Shown here: piece after piece, positions 38,677 through 48,395 of the stretch
Numbering within the stretch: the first letter of the stretch is position 1
How the letters are laid out: the number at the start of each line of letters is the position of its first letter
Origin: Sphingobacterium sp. SGR-19
GTDB taxonomy: Bacteria; Bacteroidota; Bacteroidia; Sphingobacteriales; Sphingobacteriaceae
Direction of reading: 5' to 3'
Assembly (NCBI RefSeq): GCF_011043555.1
Contig: NZ_JAAKGS010000007.1
Location: 216,283 to 280,282, forward strand
DNA length: 64,000 nucleotides
The notes under the pieces: generated by a model
What the model was told of the DNA's origin: nothing
The model's database searches: none
The model's input: the letters and a program-made list of their open reading frames with translations, nothing else
Translations under genes and position numbers: made by a program

Positions 38677-39960
38677 TTACTTCACAATAACCAAAAAGTA
38701 ATTTTTCTTTCCACGTTGCGCCACGATGTATCGTTCGCTAATTAAGTGTTTGGTACCGATCGTTAATTCGATGTCACTGACTTTTTCTTTATTGATAGCG
38801 ATGCCTCCCCCCTGCAGCATTTTTCGTGCTTCACCTTTTGACGGGAAAATTTGCGTATGAACCGCCAGAAAATCCAATACATTGATGCCTTCTGCCAGCT
38901 GGTTGGCAGTAACTTCAAACTGTGGAACTCCATCGAAAACCTCTAATACACCTTTGTGGTTCAATTCTGCTAAAAAATCCAATGAACCGTTTCCGAATAG
39001 AAATTCTGAGGTCTTAACCGCTGTTTCGTAATCTTTTTCCGAATGCGTGCGCATCGTAATATCCTTTGCCAATGCTTTTTGCACAGCTCGCGTATGCGGA
39101 GCTGCATCGTGTTCTGCTATGATGCTATCAATTTCTCCTTTTGTCTTCAGTGTAAAGATCTTAATCCAGTTTTTGGCATCATCATCTGTTGTGTTCAACC
39201 AAAACTGATAAAATTTGTATGGTGATGTTTTCTTCGGATCTAACCAGACTGCTCCCGACTCCGTTTTGCCAAACTTCTGTCCATCTGCTTTTTTTATCAA
39301 TTGGGTCGTAATAGCGTAAGCCGTCCCTTGGTCCTGACGTCGAATGAGCTCGCTTCCGGTTACGATATTCCCCCATTGGTCAGATCCGCCCATCTGTACT
39401 TTACAATCGTGATGTTTCCACAAATAATAAAAATCGTAACCTTGTATCAGTTGATAGGTAAATTCAGTAAAGGAAAGACCACTGTCGCCCTCTAAGCGTT
39501 TTTTTACGGAGTCTTTTGCCATCATATAATTTACCGTAATTAGCTTGCCTATATCGCGGATAAAGTCCAAAAATTTAAAATCCTTGAACCAATCGTAGTT
39601 ATTAACCATCTTCGCGTCGTTGGTACCATCCCCAAAATGTAGGAATTTGGCAAGCTGCATCTTTAGACTAGTGACATTGTGCTGTAATGTGGCCTCATCT
39701 AACAGATTGCGCTCGGCAGACTTAAAAGACGGATCCCCGATCATCCCTGTAGCTCCGCCTACCAATGCAACAGGTTTGTGTCCGGCATTTTGAAAGTGGA
39801 TGAGGGTCATAATCTGCGTTAAATGTCCCACATGCAACGAATCTCCTGTTGGGTCGAAGCCGATATAGCCGGAAACTTTTTCTTTATTCAGTAATTCTTC
39901 AGTTCCGGGCATGATATCTTGTAACATCCCTCTCCAACGTAGTTCTTCTACAAAGCTCAT
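38677..39960 (-). CDS. tyrS: Tyrosyl-tRNA synthetase
   Basis: The 427-residue class I synthetase charges tRNA-Tyr. The HIGH-type motif is in [16 protein letters not shown] and the KMSKS-like motif reads [13 protein letters not shown]. The tyrosine-binding YQLIQGYDF and [11 protein letters not shown] are present. An S4-like RNA-binding domain fills the C-terminus ([20 protein letters not shown]). Length is typical of the TyrRS group with KFGKT. It shares a divergent promoter region with the gene at 40049. The matching tRNA-Tyr is at 6056 in this window. Confidence 0.98.
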   Translation of the reverse strand: MSFVEELRWRGMLQDIMPGTEELLNKEKVSGYIGFDPTGDSLHVGHLTQIMTLIHFQNAGHKPVALVGGATGMIGDPSFKSAERNLLDEATLQHNVTSLKMQLAKFLHFGDGTNDAKMVNNYDWFKDFKFLDFIRDIGKLITVNYMMAKDSVKKRLEGDSGLSFTEFTYQLIQGYDFYYLWKHHDCKVQMGGSDQWGNIVTGSELIRRQDQGTAYAITTQLIKKADGQKFGKTESGAVWLDPKKTSPYKFYQFWLNTTDDDAKNWIKIFTLKTKGEIDSIIAEHDAAPHTRAVQKALAKDITMRTHSEKDYETAVKTSEFLFGNGSLDFLAELNHKGVLEVFDGVPQFEVTANQLAEGINVLDFLAVHTQIFPSKGEARKMLQGGGIAINKEKVSDIELTIGTKHLISERYIVAQRGKKNYFLVIVK

Positions 39961-39993
39961 CTTTTTGTGGTTAAATTTTTTTAATTAAGATTG

Positions 39994-40001
39994 CAAAGAT
40001 A
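39994..40001 (-). promoter_or_regulatory. Candidate promoter of tyrS
   Basis: CAAAGATA on the plus strand gives TATCTTTG toward tyrS, 34 bases before the ATG, an exact TAnnTTTG match. Confidence 0.55.
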
Positions 40002-40048
40002 CGAGATTAAGCCGTATCTTACGATAAATAAATAAGAAGTTTGAGCTC

Positions 40049-40723
40049 GTGAATTTTTTGTCGCATTACTATTTTGAGCGCTATAGCTCACATTCCGAAA
40101 GGATATTAGGTGCGTTGCTTCCGGATTTACTGAAGAACGTGGATAAGCGGTACAATTTTCATCCTCAGCGATTTGAAGAGACGCTTTTTGCCCATCCTAA
40201 AACGATGTGGATATCAGAAGGTTGGTATAGGCATGTAGAAGTCGACCGCCTTTTTCATGCATCTGGTTTCTTCCTTGACCATACACACGCATTACGAAGA
40301 AAACTGGATCCAGTAGTAACCCATCTCCCTATCCGAGCATCTTTTTTAGCTCATGTTGCACTCGAGCTTTTGCTGGACCATCTCTTAATAGACCATACTC
40401 TTGTCAATCCCAATAGATTATACGAGCATTTAGAGCACGTTCAGAAAGCGACCATAGAAAGGTATATACGGACTATAGGGGAAGTGGATGTCGAGCGTTT
40501 TTTGATTTTTTATCAGCGTTTTGTGACTTCTCGGTATATATTGGGCTATGCTGATATAAACAATCTTTCTTATGCACTTTTCAATATATGTAGACGGGTT
40601 TGGACATTTGAAAGTACTGCAGAAGATCGAGACAGACTAACAGCGTGCCTGCAATTGTATAGAGAGCAGCATCTGTTGAACTATATGGATATCTTCCATG
40701 AGATACAAGATAAAATGGTCTAG
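40049..40723 (+). CDS. Acyl carrier protein phosphodiesterase-like protein (DUF479/AcpH family)
   Basis: The 224-residue protein begins at GTG (40049) with MNFLSHYYFERYSSHSERIL and GALLPDLLKN, close to the PF04336 start (NFLAH...G...D). It keeps His/Asp-rich helices typical of HD-like hydrolases: HVEVDRLFHASGFFLDHTHA and LAHVALELLLDHLLIDHTL. The E. coli enzyme AcpH removes phosphopantetheine from ACP. Whether this member does so is unproven. The following permease gene starts 75 bases downstream on the same strand; no functional link is apparent. Confidence 0.75.
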   Translation: MNFLSHYYFERYSSHSERILGALLPDLLKNVDKRYNFHPQRFEETLFAHPKTMWISEGWYRHVEVDRLFHASGFFLDHTHALRRKLDPVVTHLPIRASFLAHVALELLLDHLLIDHTLVNPNRLYEHLEHVQKATIERYIRTIGEVDVERFLIFYQRFVTSRYILGYADINNLSYALFNICRRVWTFESTAEDRDRLTACLQLYREQHLLNYMDIFHEIQDKMV

Positions 40724-40798
40724 TTTGGGTTATTTTTATCATTTTTGCCGGATGATAAAGTTAACATTCGTACCCTTCTACCTAGAGAAAAATATATG

Positions 40799-42478
40799 AT
40801 GAACAAACTTTTCCGCAAGAAGAGTGTCGATCAGATAATCGCAGATGCTCAACAAGGAACGGGACTTGCCAAAGTGTTGGGCGTTCGTGATTTAGTTTCA
40901 CTTGGGATTGCGGCTATAGTAGGCGCGGGGATATTTAGTACTATTGGACTAGCCAGTTACGAGGGAGGTCCTGCGATTTCTTTGCTCTTTGTTTTTGTAG
41001 CCTTTGCTTGTGTATTTACGGCACTGGCATACGCACAATTTGCTAGTACTGTTCCCGTATCGGGAAGTGCGTATACCTATGCTTATGTAACTTTTGGAGA
41101 ACTCTTTGCCTGGATTATTGGGTGGGCTTTAGTTTTAGAGTACGCGGTGTCCAATACAGTAGTTGCCATTTCTTGGTCTCAATATTTCGTTTCGATGCTG
41201 GAGGGTTTCGGCGTACATATTCCGAAGTGGCTGGTGATGGCTCCTGGGTACGCCATCGATGCCCATGAAAAGTTTCTTTCGGAAGGAATGAACGCCCTAA
41301 GTGCCGGGGATAAGGTGGGGTTGTACGCTTATCAGTCCGCTCCTCGAGTGGGTGAAGTGCCGATTATTTTTGATTTACCCGCAGGTTTAATTACAGTGTT
41401 GGTAACTTGGTTGGTATATATCGGTATTAAAGAATCGCAGCGGGCAAGTAATATTATGGTCGCTGTTAAAGTGGGGATTATTTTGTTGGTAATTGCCGGA
41501 GGAATTTTCTTTATTACGCCTGAGAACTGGACACCTTTTATGCCCAATGGCATTCCGGGTGTAATGGGGTCGGTAGCGGCCGTGTTCTTCGCATTTATCG
41601 GATTTGATTCGATATCTACAACAGCGGAAGAGTGTAAGAATCCGCAACGTGATCTGCCACGGGCAATGATTCTATGTTTGGTAATATGTACGATATTGTA
41701 TGTAGCCATTACCTTGGTTTTGACAGGGATGGTAAACTATACAGAGCTGAACGTGAAAGATCCCTTGGCATTTGTATTTAAGTATGTGGGTTTTGACCAC
41801 ATGGCGGGCATTGTATCGGTTACTTCGGTTGTGGCCATTACTAGTGCATTAGTGGTGTATCAATTGGCGCAGCCGAGAATATGGATGACGATGAGCCGAG
41901 ATGGTTTGCTATGGAAAAAGTTTGCGCGTGTGCATCCGAAGTACCGCACTCCTTCTTTTGCAACTATCGTTACGGGAGTTGTGGTAGCGATACCGTCATT
42001 ATTTTTTAAAATGGACTTTTTCGTTGATTTGACCAGTGTGGGAACATTCTTCGCATTTATCCTGGTATGTGGTGGTGTGCTGTATATGGATTATACTGGA
42101 TTGTCTGCAAAATCTAAATTCAAAGTGCCTTACATCAACGGGAAATATTTGATCGGGCTGGGTTTTGTTGTTGCTTGGATCATCATCTATCGTTATGGAC
42201 AAGGTGCACTACAAGAGTGGAAAAAAATGCCTTGGTTGGAAATTGTAGAGCATAAATCTTTGTTGGTGATTTTCTGGTTAGTCTGGTTGATATTGGCCAT
42301 CATGGGATTTAAGTATAGGTTTTCCTTGTTACCTGTTATAGGAATTTTGATCAATCTTTACCTAATGAGTCAGCTCGGTGCGAGTAATTGGATTATATTT
42401 TTAATTTGGTTGGCAGTAGGACTGGTACTGTATTTTGTATATGGTTATAAACACTCGAGGTTAAATAAGGGTGAGTAA
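40799..42478 (+). CDS. APC-superfamily amino acid permease
   Basis: About 559 residues from MNKLFRKKS. Twelve or more hydrophobic segments are visible (for example VSLGIAAIVGAGIFSTIG, the first helix with the unwound GAGIFS substrate motif). ALAYAQFASTVPVSGSAYTY and FFAFIGFDSISTTAEECKNP are strong marks of the cationic amino acid transporter (YfnA/CAT-like) group. It should import amino acids by proton symport or exchange; substrate preference cannot be told. ATGs at 40796 and 40799 are both possible. The stop is followed immediately by an unusual folded element. Confidence 0.93.
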   Translation: MNKLFRKKSVDQIIADAQQGTGLAKVLGVRDLVSLGIAAIVGAGIFSTIGLASYEGGPAISLLFVFVAFACVFTALAYAQFASTVPVSGSAYTYAYVTFGELFAWIIGWALVLEYAVSNTVVAISWSQYFVSMLEGFGVHIPKWLVMAPGYAIDAHEKFLSEGMNALSAGDKVGLYAYQSAPRVGEVPIIFDLPAGLITVLVTWLVYIGIKESQRASNIMVAVKVGIILLVIAGGIFFITPENWTPFMPNGIPGVMGSVAAVFFAFIGFDSISTTAEECKNPQRDLPRAMILCLVICTILYVAITLVLTGMVNYTELNVKDPLAFVFKYVGFDHMAGIVSVTSVVAITSALVVYQLAQPRIWMTMSRDGLLWKKFARVHPKYRTPSFATIVTGVVVAIPSLFFKMDFFVDLTSVGTFFAFILVCGGVLYMDYTGLSAKSKFKVPYINGKYLIGLGFVVAWIIIYRYGQGALQEWKKMPWLEIVEHKSLLVIFWLVWLILAIMGFKYRFSLLPVIGILINLYLMSQLGASNWIIFLIWLAVGLVLYFVYGYKHSRLNKGE

Positions 42479-42571
42479 CAACTGGAACGAATACTCGCTC
42501 GGGCCATGGAGGATTCTCTCGAGATCCACTTGAGCAACCTAGGGACGTGAGCGAAGCGAGCGTTCCAGTTG
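42479..42571. repeat. Folded inverted-repeat element after the permease gene
   Basis: CAACTGGAACG (42479-42489) is perfectly complementary to CGTTCCAGTTG (42561-42571). The arms extend inward, CTCGCT pairing with AGCGAG after a 4-base bulge, and a small inner hairpin, CTCGAG/CTTGAG, is possible. No T tract follows, so it is not a plain terminator. It looks like a REP-type or structured RNA element. Confidence 0.55.
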
Positions 42572-42753
42572 CGACGCGTCCTAGAGGCAAATTAAAAACG
42601 TACGAAATCTTTTAAAAGCTAAAGCCCCGGCTGATATCGCTAGCTATAGAAAACTAGCTGTAGTTTTTCTGTTAAAAAATCGTTAATCAATCGATTGCAT
42701 TGGTAAATTTTTTATATTTACCCCCCTATTTAAAATAAAACTATTGAAAAATT

Positions 42754-44595
42754 ATGTGTGGAATCGTTGGTTACGTAGGTAGCAACCTAGCATATCCGGT
42801 ACTTATTGACGGATTAAAAAAATTGGAATACAGAGGCTACGATAGTGCAGGTGTGGCCCTACATACCGGAAATTCAATTGAAGTTTATAAAAAAGAAGGA
42901 AAGGTATCTGCTTTGGAAGAATCCGTTTATGGAAAAAATATCCAAGCAACAATAGGGATTGGGCATACACGTTGGGCAACACATGGGGAACCGTCTGACA
43001 GAAATGCCCATCCCCATTCGTCCAATTCAGGCAATATCGCCATGATACATAACGGTATCATAGAAAACTACGCACAGCTAAAAAGCGAGCTTCTTCAAAA
43101 AGGCTATACATTCAAAAGCGATACCGATTCTGAAGTCCTGGTGAATTTTATCGAAGATATCAAAATAAATAACGAATGTTCGCTAGAGGAAGCGGTGAGA
43201 ATCGCATTGAAAAGAGTTGTAGGGGCTTATGTGATCCTACTCTTAGATAAGGATTTGCCAGATACCATTATTGCGGCGCGAAAGGGAAGCCCATTAGTTA
43301 TAGGGATAGGAGTGAATGCGCACTATTTAGGGTCCGACGCTTCGCCTATGTTGGCTTATACAAAAGAGGTTGTCTATATTAATGATTACGAGTTAGCCAT
43401 TGTACGTCCGGATGAGTTGATTCTAAAAAATCTCGGAAACGAACGTATTACGCCATTTGTACAGAAACTTGATTTGGAACTGGCTGCGATCGAAAAAGGC
43501 GGCTTCGATCATTTTATGCTAAAAGAAATTTTCGAACAACCGCAAACGATTTTTGATTCTTTGCGTGGCCGTATGGATGCTGAGCAAGCTTCCGTGACAC
43601 TAAGCGGTATCGATAAGATTGCAGATAAAATCCAGCAAGCAAACCGGATTATTATCGTCGCTTGTGGCACCAGCTGGCATGCCGGATTGCTGGCGGAATA
43701 CGTGATCGAAGAGCTCTGCCGTGTCAACGTGGAGGTAGAGTACGCATCGGAATTCCGTTATCGAAACCCGATTATCACTGATCAGGATGTGATCATTGCG
43801 ATTTCACAAAGCGGCGAGACCGCCGACACGTTGGTGGCGCTGGAAAATGCCAAAAAGCAGGGCGCTACTATCTTCGGACTGGTCAACGTGGTGGGTTCTT
43901 CCATTGCACGTATGGCGGATGCGGGGGCTTACACTCATGCCGGACCGGAAATTGGTGTCGCCAGCACCAAAGCCTTCACGGCACAATTGGCGGTACTCTA
44001 CCTCATGGCCCTGAAAATTGCTCAACTCAAGGGAACGATAGAGGCCACACTATTCTATAAACTGCTGACGGATTTGGCCAAAGTGCCGGAATATGTGAAG
44101 GAGATTCTTGCCGACCAAGATGCGAAGATTCGCGCGATTGCAGATAAGTACGCTTCCGCGCGCGATTTCCTGTACCTCGGTCGTGGGTATAACTTTCCGA
44201 TAGCCTTAGAGGGCGCCTTGAAACTGAAAGAAATATCCTATATACATGCCGAAGGTTATCCGGCGGCTGAGATGAAACATGGTCCGATTGCCTTGGTAGA
44301 CGAAGAACTGCCGGTGGTGTTCGTTGCCACGAAAGATCCTTATCACGAGAAGATTGTGAGTAATATCCAAGAGATAAAAGCCCGTAAAGGAAAGGTGATC
44401 GCGGTGATATCGCATGGTGATGAGGTCGTTCCTGAATTGGCAGATGACGTGATGGAGGTGCCGCAGGTGCATGAAATCATTGCACCTATCTTGTCGGTGA
44501 TTCCCCTTCAACTCTTGTCTTATTACATCGGGGTGAACAGAGGGCTGGATGTGGATAAACCTAGAAATCTGGCAAAATCGGTAACTGTTGAATAA
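42754..44595 (+). CDS. glmS: Glutamine-fructose-6-phosphate aminotransferase (isomerising)
   Basis: The 613-residue enzyme makes glucosamine-6-phosphate, the entry point to peptidoglycan and LPS amino sugars. The catalytic Cys2 begins MCGIVGYVGS, and the class II glutaminase domain (about 1-220) has GHTRWATHGEPSDRNAHPH. Two SIS domains follow (VACGTSWHAG, SQSGETADTLVALE, GPEIGVASTKAFTAQ). The C-terminus is LAKSVTVE. Length is normal. A DUF4954 gene begins 6 bases after its stop. The upstream gap shows a near -7 box, TATATTTA (42713-42720), but nothing like a glmS ribozyme was recognised. Confidence 0.98.
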   Translation: MCGIVGYVGSNLAYPVLIDGLKKLEYRGYDSAGVALHTGNSIEVYKKEGKVSALEESVYGKNIQATIGIGHTRWATHGEPSDRNAHPHSSNSGNIAMIHNGIIENYAQLKSELLQKGYTFKSDTDSEVLVNFIEDIKINNECSLEEAVRIALKRVVGAYVILLLDKDLPDTIIAARKGSPLVIGIGVNAHYLGSDASPMLAYTKEVVYINDYELAIVRPDELILKNLGNERITPFVQKLDLELAAIEKGGFDHFMLKEIFEQPQTIFDSLRGRMDAEQASVTLSGIDKIADKIQQANRIIIVACGTSWHAGLLAEYVIEELCRVNVEVEYASEFRYRNPIITDQDVIIAISQSGETADTLVALENAKKQGATIFGLVNVVGSSIARMADAGAYTHAGPEIGVASTKAFTAQLAVLYLMALKIAQLKGTIEATLFYKLLTDLAKVPEYVKEILADQDAKIRAIADKYASARDFLYLGRGYNFPIALEGALKLKEISYIHAEGYPAAEMKHGPIALVDEELPVVFVATKDPYHEKIVSNIQEIKARKGKVIAVISHGDEVVPELADDVMEVPQVHEIIAPILSVIPLQLLSYYIGVNRGLDVDKPRNLAKSVTVE

Positions 44596-44601
44596 GGAGG
44601 C

Positions 44602-46788
44602 ATGTCAAAAATAATAAAAGAAAAACTTAATGATTTAGGATACCATTTTATTCCCGAGGCCTACTTGCAACATGGTGACGAGTATTATTTTCGTAATCAA
44701 CAGTTCTCTGACAATGGGAGGTTCCGAAATCTGACACAAGAAGAGATTAAAATTCTAGTCAGAAATGATAACTATTCCAATAATTGGGATCACGTTTTGG
44801 TCACTGATAAGTTTATCCCTGAACAAATCCAACATTCTAAATTTTATGGTTTGGTACGCATCGGCGATATGGATGATGTGTATCTGAACTTTCGCGACCT
44901 CCGCTTGCCTTGTGGAATATACAACTCCACGGTTGTCAGCTGTGATTTTGGTGCCACGGTTGCGGTACACAATGTACGTTATATGGCACATTATATTATC
45001 GGCGAGGAAGTGATGCTGGCGAATATTTCTGAAATGGAAACTAGCAGCGGAGCGAAATTCGGGAATGGTATTCTGAAAACAGATGATGTCGAAGAACGTC
45101 GGATTCGCCTAGAGCTTTGTAATGAAAATGGAGGTCGTTCTGTATTGCCTTTTGATGGTATGCAGGCAGGTGACGTTTATCTGTGGTCCCGATACAGAAA
45201 TGATCGAGAATTGCAACGTCGTTTTCAAGAAATGATGGAAGCGCAATTCTCGCCCCATCATGGTTTTTATAGTGAGATCGGTCATCATTCCGTGGTCAAG
45301 AATACGCATACCATTAAAGATATAAAAATGGGTTCACATGCTTATGTAAAAGGGGTAAATAAACTGAAGAACCTTACTATTAATTCGTCTGCAGAATCTT
45401 ATACACAAATAGGAGAGGGCTGTGAACTGGTAAATGGTATTATTGGGTATGGATGTCGTATCTTCTACGGAGTTAAGGCTGTTCGTTTTATCTTGTCTTC
45501 TAATTCCCAATTGAAATATGGTGCCCGGTTGATTAACTCTTTTTTAGGAGACAATTCCACGATTTCCTGTTGTGAGGTTTTAAATTCATTGATTTTTCCG
45601 GCACACGAACAGCATCACAACAATTCATTTCTTTGCGCAGCACTAGTGAAAGGGCAGAGTAATATGGCGGCAGGTGCTACGGTAGGATCCAACCACAATT
45701 CGAGAGCAGCGGATGGTGAAATCATTGCTGGACGTGGGTTTTGGCCAGGTTTATGCGTAAGTCTCAAGCACAATTCCCGTTTCGCATCATATACGCTTAT
45801 TGTGAAAGGAGACTTCTTGCATGAATTGAATATACGGTTTCCGTTCTGTTTGGTGAGCAATGAGGTCGATACCAATCGTTTGATTGTCTTGCCTGCATAT
45901 TGGTTTCTATATAATATGTACGCTATGATGCGTAATACATCAAAGTTTCAATCCCGCGACAAACGGAAATTCAAAAATCAATATATCGAGTATGACGTAT
46001 TGGCACCAGACACCGTGAATGAAATGTTTGATGCGCTAACAGAAATTGAAAGGGCCGTTGGCAACGCATACAGCAACGAAAGTACGGAATCAGACATACA
46101 AGATTTGGGCAAACGTATCTTATTGTCTAATGAACAACTCGCAGGAAAAGATATTTTATTAGACAACGTAGAGTTTTCCAGAAGAAAGGTTGTATTGGCA
46201 AAACCCAAAGAAGCGTATGTGACATATCAGCGAATGATTCGCTATTACGCTGCGACGCAAATAATTGCCTTTTTGGAAAAATCCTCATTTGCCAATTTGC
46301 AGACACGTATCTCTTCTATTCCGACGGCACGCAGTTTATTTGAGAATATTGGTGGGCAGCTGGTGCCAAAAACAAAATTAGAAACTTTATTAAAAGATAT
46401 TCGCAACAACAAGATTTCGTCGTGGAAGGACGCACACGCCTGTTATCATACCTGGAGTGACGTATATATCGAAGATAAGTTTGAACATGCCATTGCTTCG
46501 TTGGCAGAGGTGACAAGTAAAAGCCCGTCATTTTGGGATGATCAATTTATGAGGGAGCTAATGGAACAAGCACTGGAGACCCGCCGCTGGATTTTTGCCG
46601 AGATTGAGGGTTCGCGTTCTAAGGACTATCAAAACCCATTTAAACAGATGGTTTATGATTCCTATGAAGAAATGGAAGAAGTCATTGGTCATCTGAAAGA
46701 TAACGACTTTATCAATAAGGAACGCAACGGACTCCTTAATTTCGAACAATCTGTGAAAAAGATATTGGCGAAGTTGCCAATTGATTGA
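44602..46788 (+). CDS. DUF4954-family protein with left-handed beta-helix-like region
   Basis: This 728-residue protein matches the DUF4954 family, which is widespread in Bacteroidota and has no settled function. The middle (about 110-420) is rich in hexapeptide-like turns (FGATVAVHNVRYMAHY, GSHAYVKGVNKLKNLTINSS, VKGQSNMAAGATVGSNHNSR) as in acyl- and nucleotidyl-transferases of the GlmU/Lpx type. The C-terminal third is helical. It starts 6 bases after glmS, so cotranscription is likely. A role in amino-sugar or cell-envelope nucleotide-sugar metabolism is therefore a reasonable guess, but only a guess. It is followed by an intrinsic terminator. Confidence 0.85.
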   Translation: MSKIIKEKLNDLGYHFIPEAYLQHGDEYYFRNQQFSDNGRFRNLTQEEIKILVRNDNYSNNWDHVLVTDKFIPEQIQHSKFYGLVRIGDMDDVYLNFRDLRLPCGIYNSTVVSCDFGATVAVHNVRYMAHYIIGEEVMLANISEMETSSGAKFGNGILKTDDVEERRIRLELCNENGGRSVLPFDGMQAGDVYLWSRYRNDRELQRRFQEMMEAQFSPHHGFYSEIGHHSVVKNTHTIKDIKMGSHAYVKGVNKLKNLTINSSAESYTQIGEGCELVNGIIGYGCRIFYGVKAVRFILSSNSQLKYGARLINSFLGDNSTISCCEVLNSLIFPAHEQHHNNSFLCAALVKGQSNMAAGATVGSNHNSRAADGEIIAGRGFWPGLCVSLKHNSRFASYTLIVKGDFLHELNIRFPFCLVSNEVDTNRLIVLPAYWFLYNMYAMMRNTSKFQSRDKRKFKNQYIEYDVLAPDTVNEMFDALTEIERAVGNAYSNESTESDIQDLGKRILLSNEQLAGKDILLDNVEFSRRKVVLAKPKEAYVTYQRMIRYYAATQIIAFLEKSSFANLQTRISSIPTARSLFENIGGQLVPKTKLETLLKDIRNNKISSWKDAHACYHTWSDVYIEDKFEHAIASLAEVTSKSPSFWDDQFMRELMEQALETRRWIFAEIEGSRSKDYQNPFKQMVYDSYEEMEEVIGHLKDNDFINKERNGLLNFEQSVKKILAKLPID

Positions 46789-46818
46789 TTCCTTTTATTA
46801 TTTGATAAATCGATATTT

Positions 46819-46843
46819 ACCTGCTAATTAGCAGGTTTTTTTT
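46819..46843 (+). terminator. Intrinsic terminator after the DUF4954 gene
   Basis: ACCTGC-TAATTA-GCAGGT (46819-46836) is a perfect hairpin followed by a run of T. Confidence 0.9.
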
Positions 46844-46957
46844 GCTCTTTTTTTGAAGAAAGTTATTGTCTTCTATAGGTTTGTTCTTTTCGAAGCAAGA
46901 AGGGAAAAGGCAATCGATTCTTTATGTATAGTTAATATATAGTTAATAATGTAAGGC

Positions 46958-46965
46958 TAGTTTTG
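46958..46965 (+). promoter_or_regulatory. Candidate promoter of SusCD locus 2
   Basis: TAGTTTTG fits TAnnTTTG and lies about 50 bases before the ATG at 47016. Confidence 0.5.
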
Positions 46966-47015
46966 CGGTCATACAAAGAATGGTGTTTACACCTACTAAT
47001 AACTCAATATTAATT

Positions 47016-48374
47016 ATGAAGTATAGATTGTTTTTTTGTCGATCCCAAATTATTTTCTCGTGTTGGTCAACGGCATTGATTTTGTTTTTTATTTCGTGCA
47101 AAGATGGTGATGAGTATACTGCTAACAAAGCGTACGATTCCTCAAAACCAGTTGTACTGACATCTTTTTATCCTACAGAAGGTGGAGCTCGTGACAAAAT
47201 TCTTTTGGATGGAGCGAACTTCGGAACGGATTCGAAGGCTATTAAAGTTTATTTTAATAGGGCAAAAGCATCAGTTATTTCTTCCAGTGGCGAGCGTATC
47301 TACGCTATTGTTCCACGTCTTCCTGGTGAAACCCCCCGTATTTCAGTGGTTGTGGGAGACGATTCAGTGGTCTACGAGAACGCTTTTGTTTACCGTACCC
47401 AAGCACAAGTAACGACCGTCACAGGTAATGGAGAACAAGCCTTTTTGCCTGGTCCACTTTCTGCAGCACAGGTATATGGTAAGTACTTAGAGCTAGATGC
47501 GGAAGGCAATATATTTATGTCTTGGCGAGATGGAGGGAGTTGGGGAGTAGCCCGCATTAATGAGCAGCAAAATATCGTGACGTCACTTATTGAAGCGAAA
47601 ACAACTGCTGAAAGAGTATTGTACGCTAATGGATTGACGGTGGATCGTGCAACTGGTATGTTGACGGCTGCCCACGAATCTGTAAAGGAAGTGATGTTTA
47701 CTTTTGATCCACGAGAGGCTTGGTACCCACGCCAAAAGAACATGAAATTTTCTAGGTCAGATCTGAATTCCATCGTGGATGCTGACCGCTATAATAATTT
47801 TATCACATTTTCATCATGGGATGGCAACCTTTATACGCGTTTTCGTGATGGAAAAGTGGCTAGGATAAATCCCGAAACATTAGAAGCGACCATTGTTCAC
47901 CAAGGACCTACGGGATCACAATACGGACAGGCGATTAATCCGGCTAAACCTTGGTTGTTGTATATGACGTTACATTCCAATGCCAATCCGACGGACTATA
48001 GGCAGGGGATATCGGTTTTGGACCTTCGTCCGGAATACATTGATCAAGGGTTTAAACGCCTAAACGCCCCTGGCGGAAGTGCGTTCCGCGATGGTCCACT
48101 GGAAGAGGCGCTCTTCAATTACCCGAAGGACATCAAGTTTGATAATGATGGAAATATGTTTGTCGCGGACTATGGCAATCATTGTATCCGGATGGTATCC
48201 GCGGATAATATCGTCACTACAGTCGCAGGCCAACCGGGTACCCCGGGCTATAAAGACGGTGGTCCCATAGAGTCCTTGTTTAATCAGCCGTGGGGTGTGG
48301 CTGTTAATGAACAAGGGGATATATATATCGCCGACTGGACTAATGCACGAATCCGTAAACTAGTTATCGAATAA
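47016..48374 (+). CDS. Surface lipoprotein with IPT/TIG and NHL-type beta-propeller
   Basis: About 452 residues from MKYRLFFC. A lipoprotein signal ends LFFISC. An immunoglobulin-like IPT/TIG domain (about 45-125) is recognised from PVVLTSFYPTEGGARDKILL and DGANFGTDSKAIKVYFN. The remainder looks like an NHL-type propeller: repeated FDNDGNMFVADYGNHCIRMV, VAGQPGTPGYKDG, VNEQGDIYIADWTNARIRKL. These proteins often sit first in glycan-type SusCD loci, where they may bind the ligand at the surface, as suggested for surface glycan-binding proteins. SusC follows after 21 bases. A start at 46980 is possible but would push the signal peptide inward. Confidence 0.88.
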   Translation: MKYRLFFCRSQIIFSCWSTALILFFISCKDGDEYTANKAYDSSKPVVLTSFYPTEGGARDKILLDGANFGTDSKAIKVYFNRAKASVISSSGERIYAIVPRLPGETPRISVVVGDDSVVYENAFVYRTQAQVTTVTGNGEQAFLPGPLSAAQVYGKYLELDAEGNIFMSWRDGGSWGVARINEQQNIVTSLIEAKTTAERVLYANGLTVDRATGMLTAAHESVKEVMFTFDPREAWYPRQKNMKFSRSDLNSIVDADRYNNFITFSSWDGNLYTRFRDGKVARINPETLEATIVHQGPTGSQYGQAINPAKPWLLYMTLHSNANPTDYRQGISVLDLRPEYIDQGFKRLNAPGGSAFRDGPLEEALFNYPKDIKFDNDGNMFVADYGNHCIRMVSADNIVTTVAGQPGTPGYKDGGPIESLFNQPWGVAVNEQGDIYIADWTNARIRKLVIE

Positions 48375-48395
48375 CCAACTGCTATAATAAGAATA

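Noticed and set aside
42572..42753. glmS ribozyme or other riboswitch before glmS
   Set aside because: No ribozyme core was recognisable and this ribozyme is known mainly from Gram-positive bacteria. Only a short hairpin, AAAACT/AGTTTT, and a near -7 box were seen.
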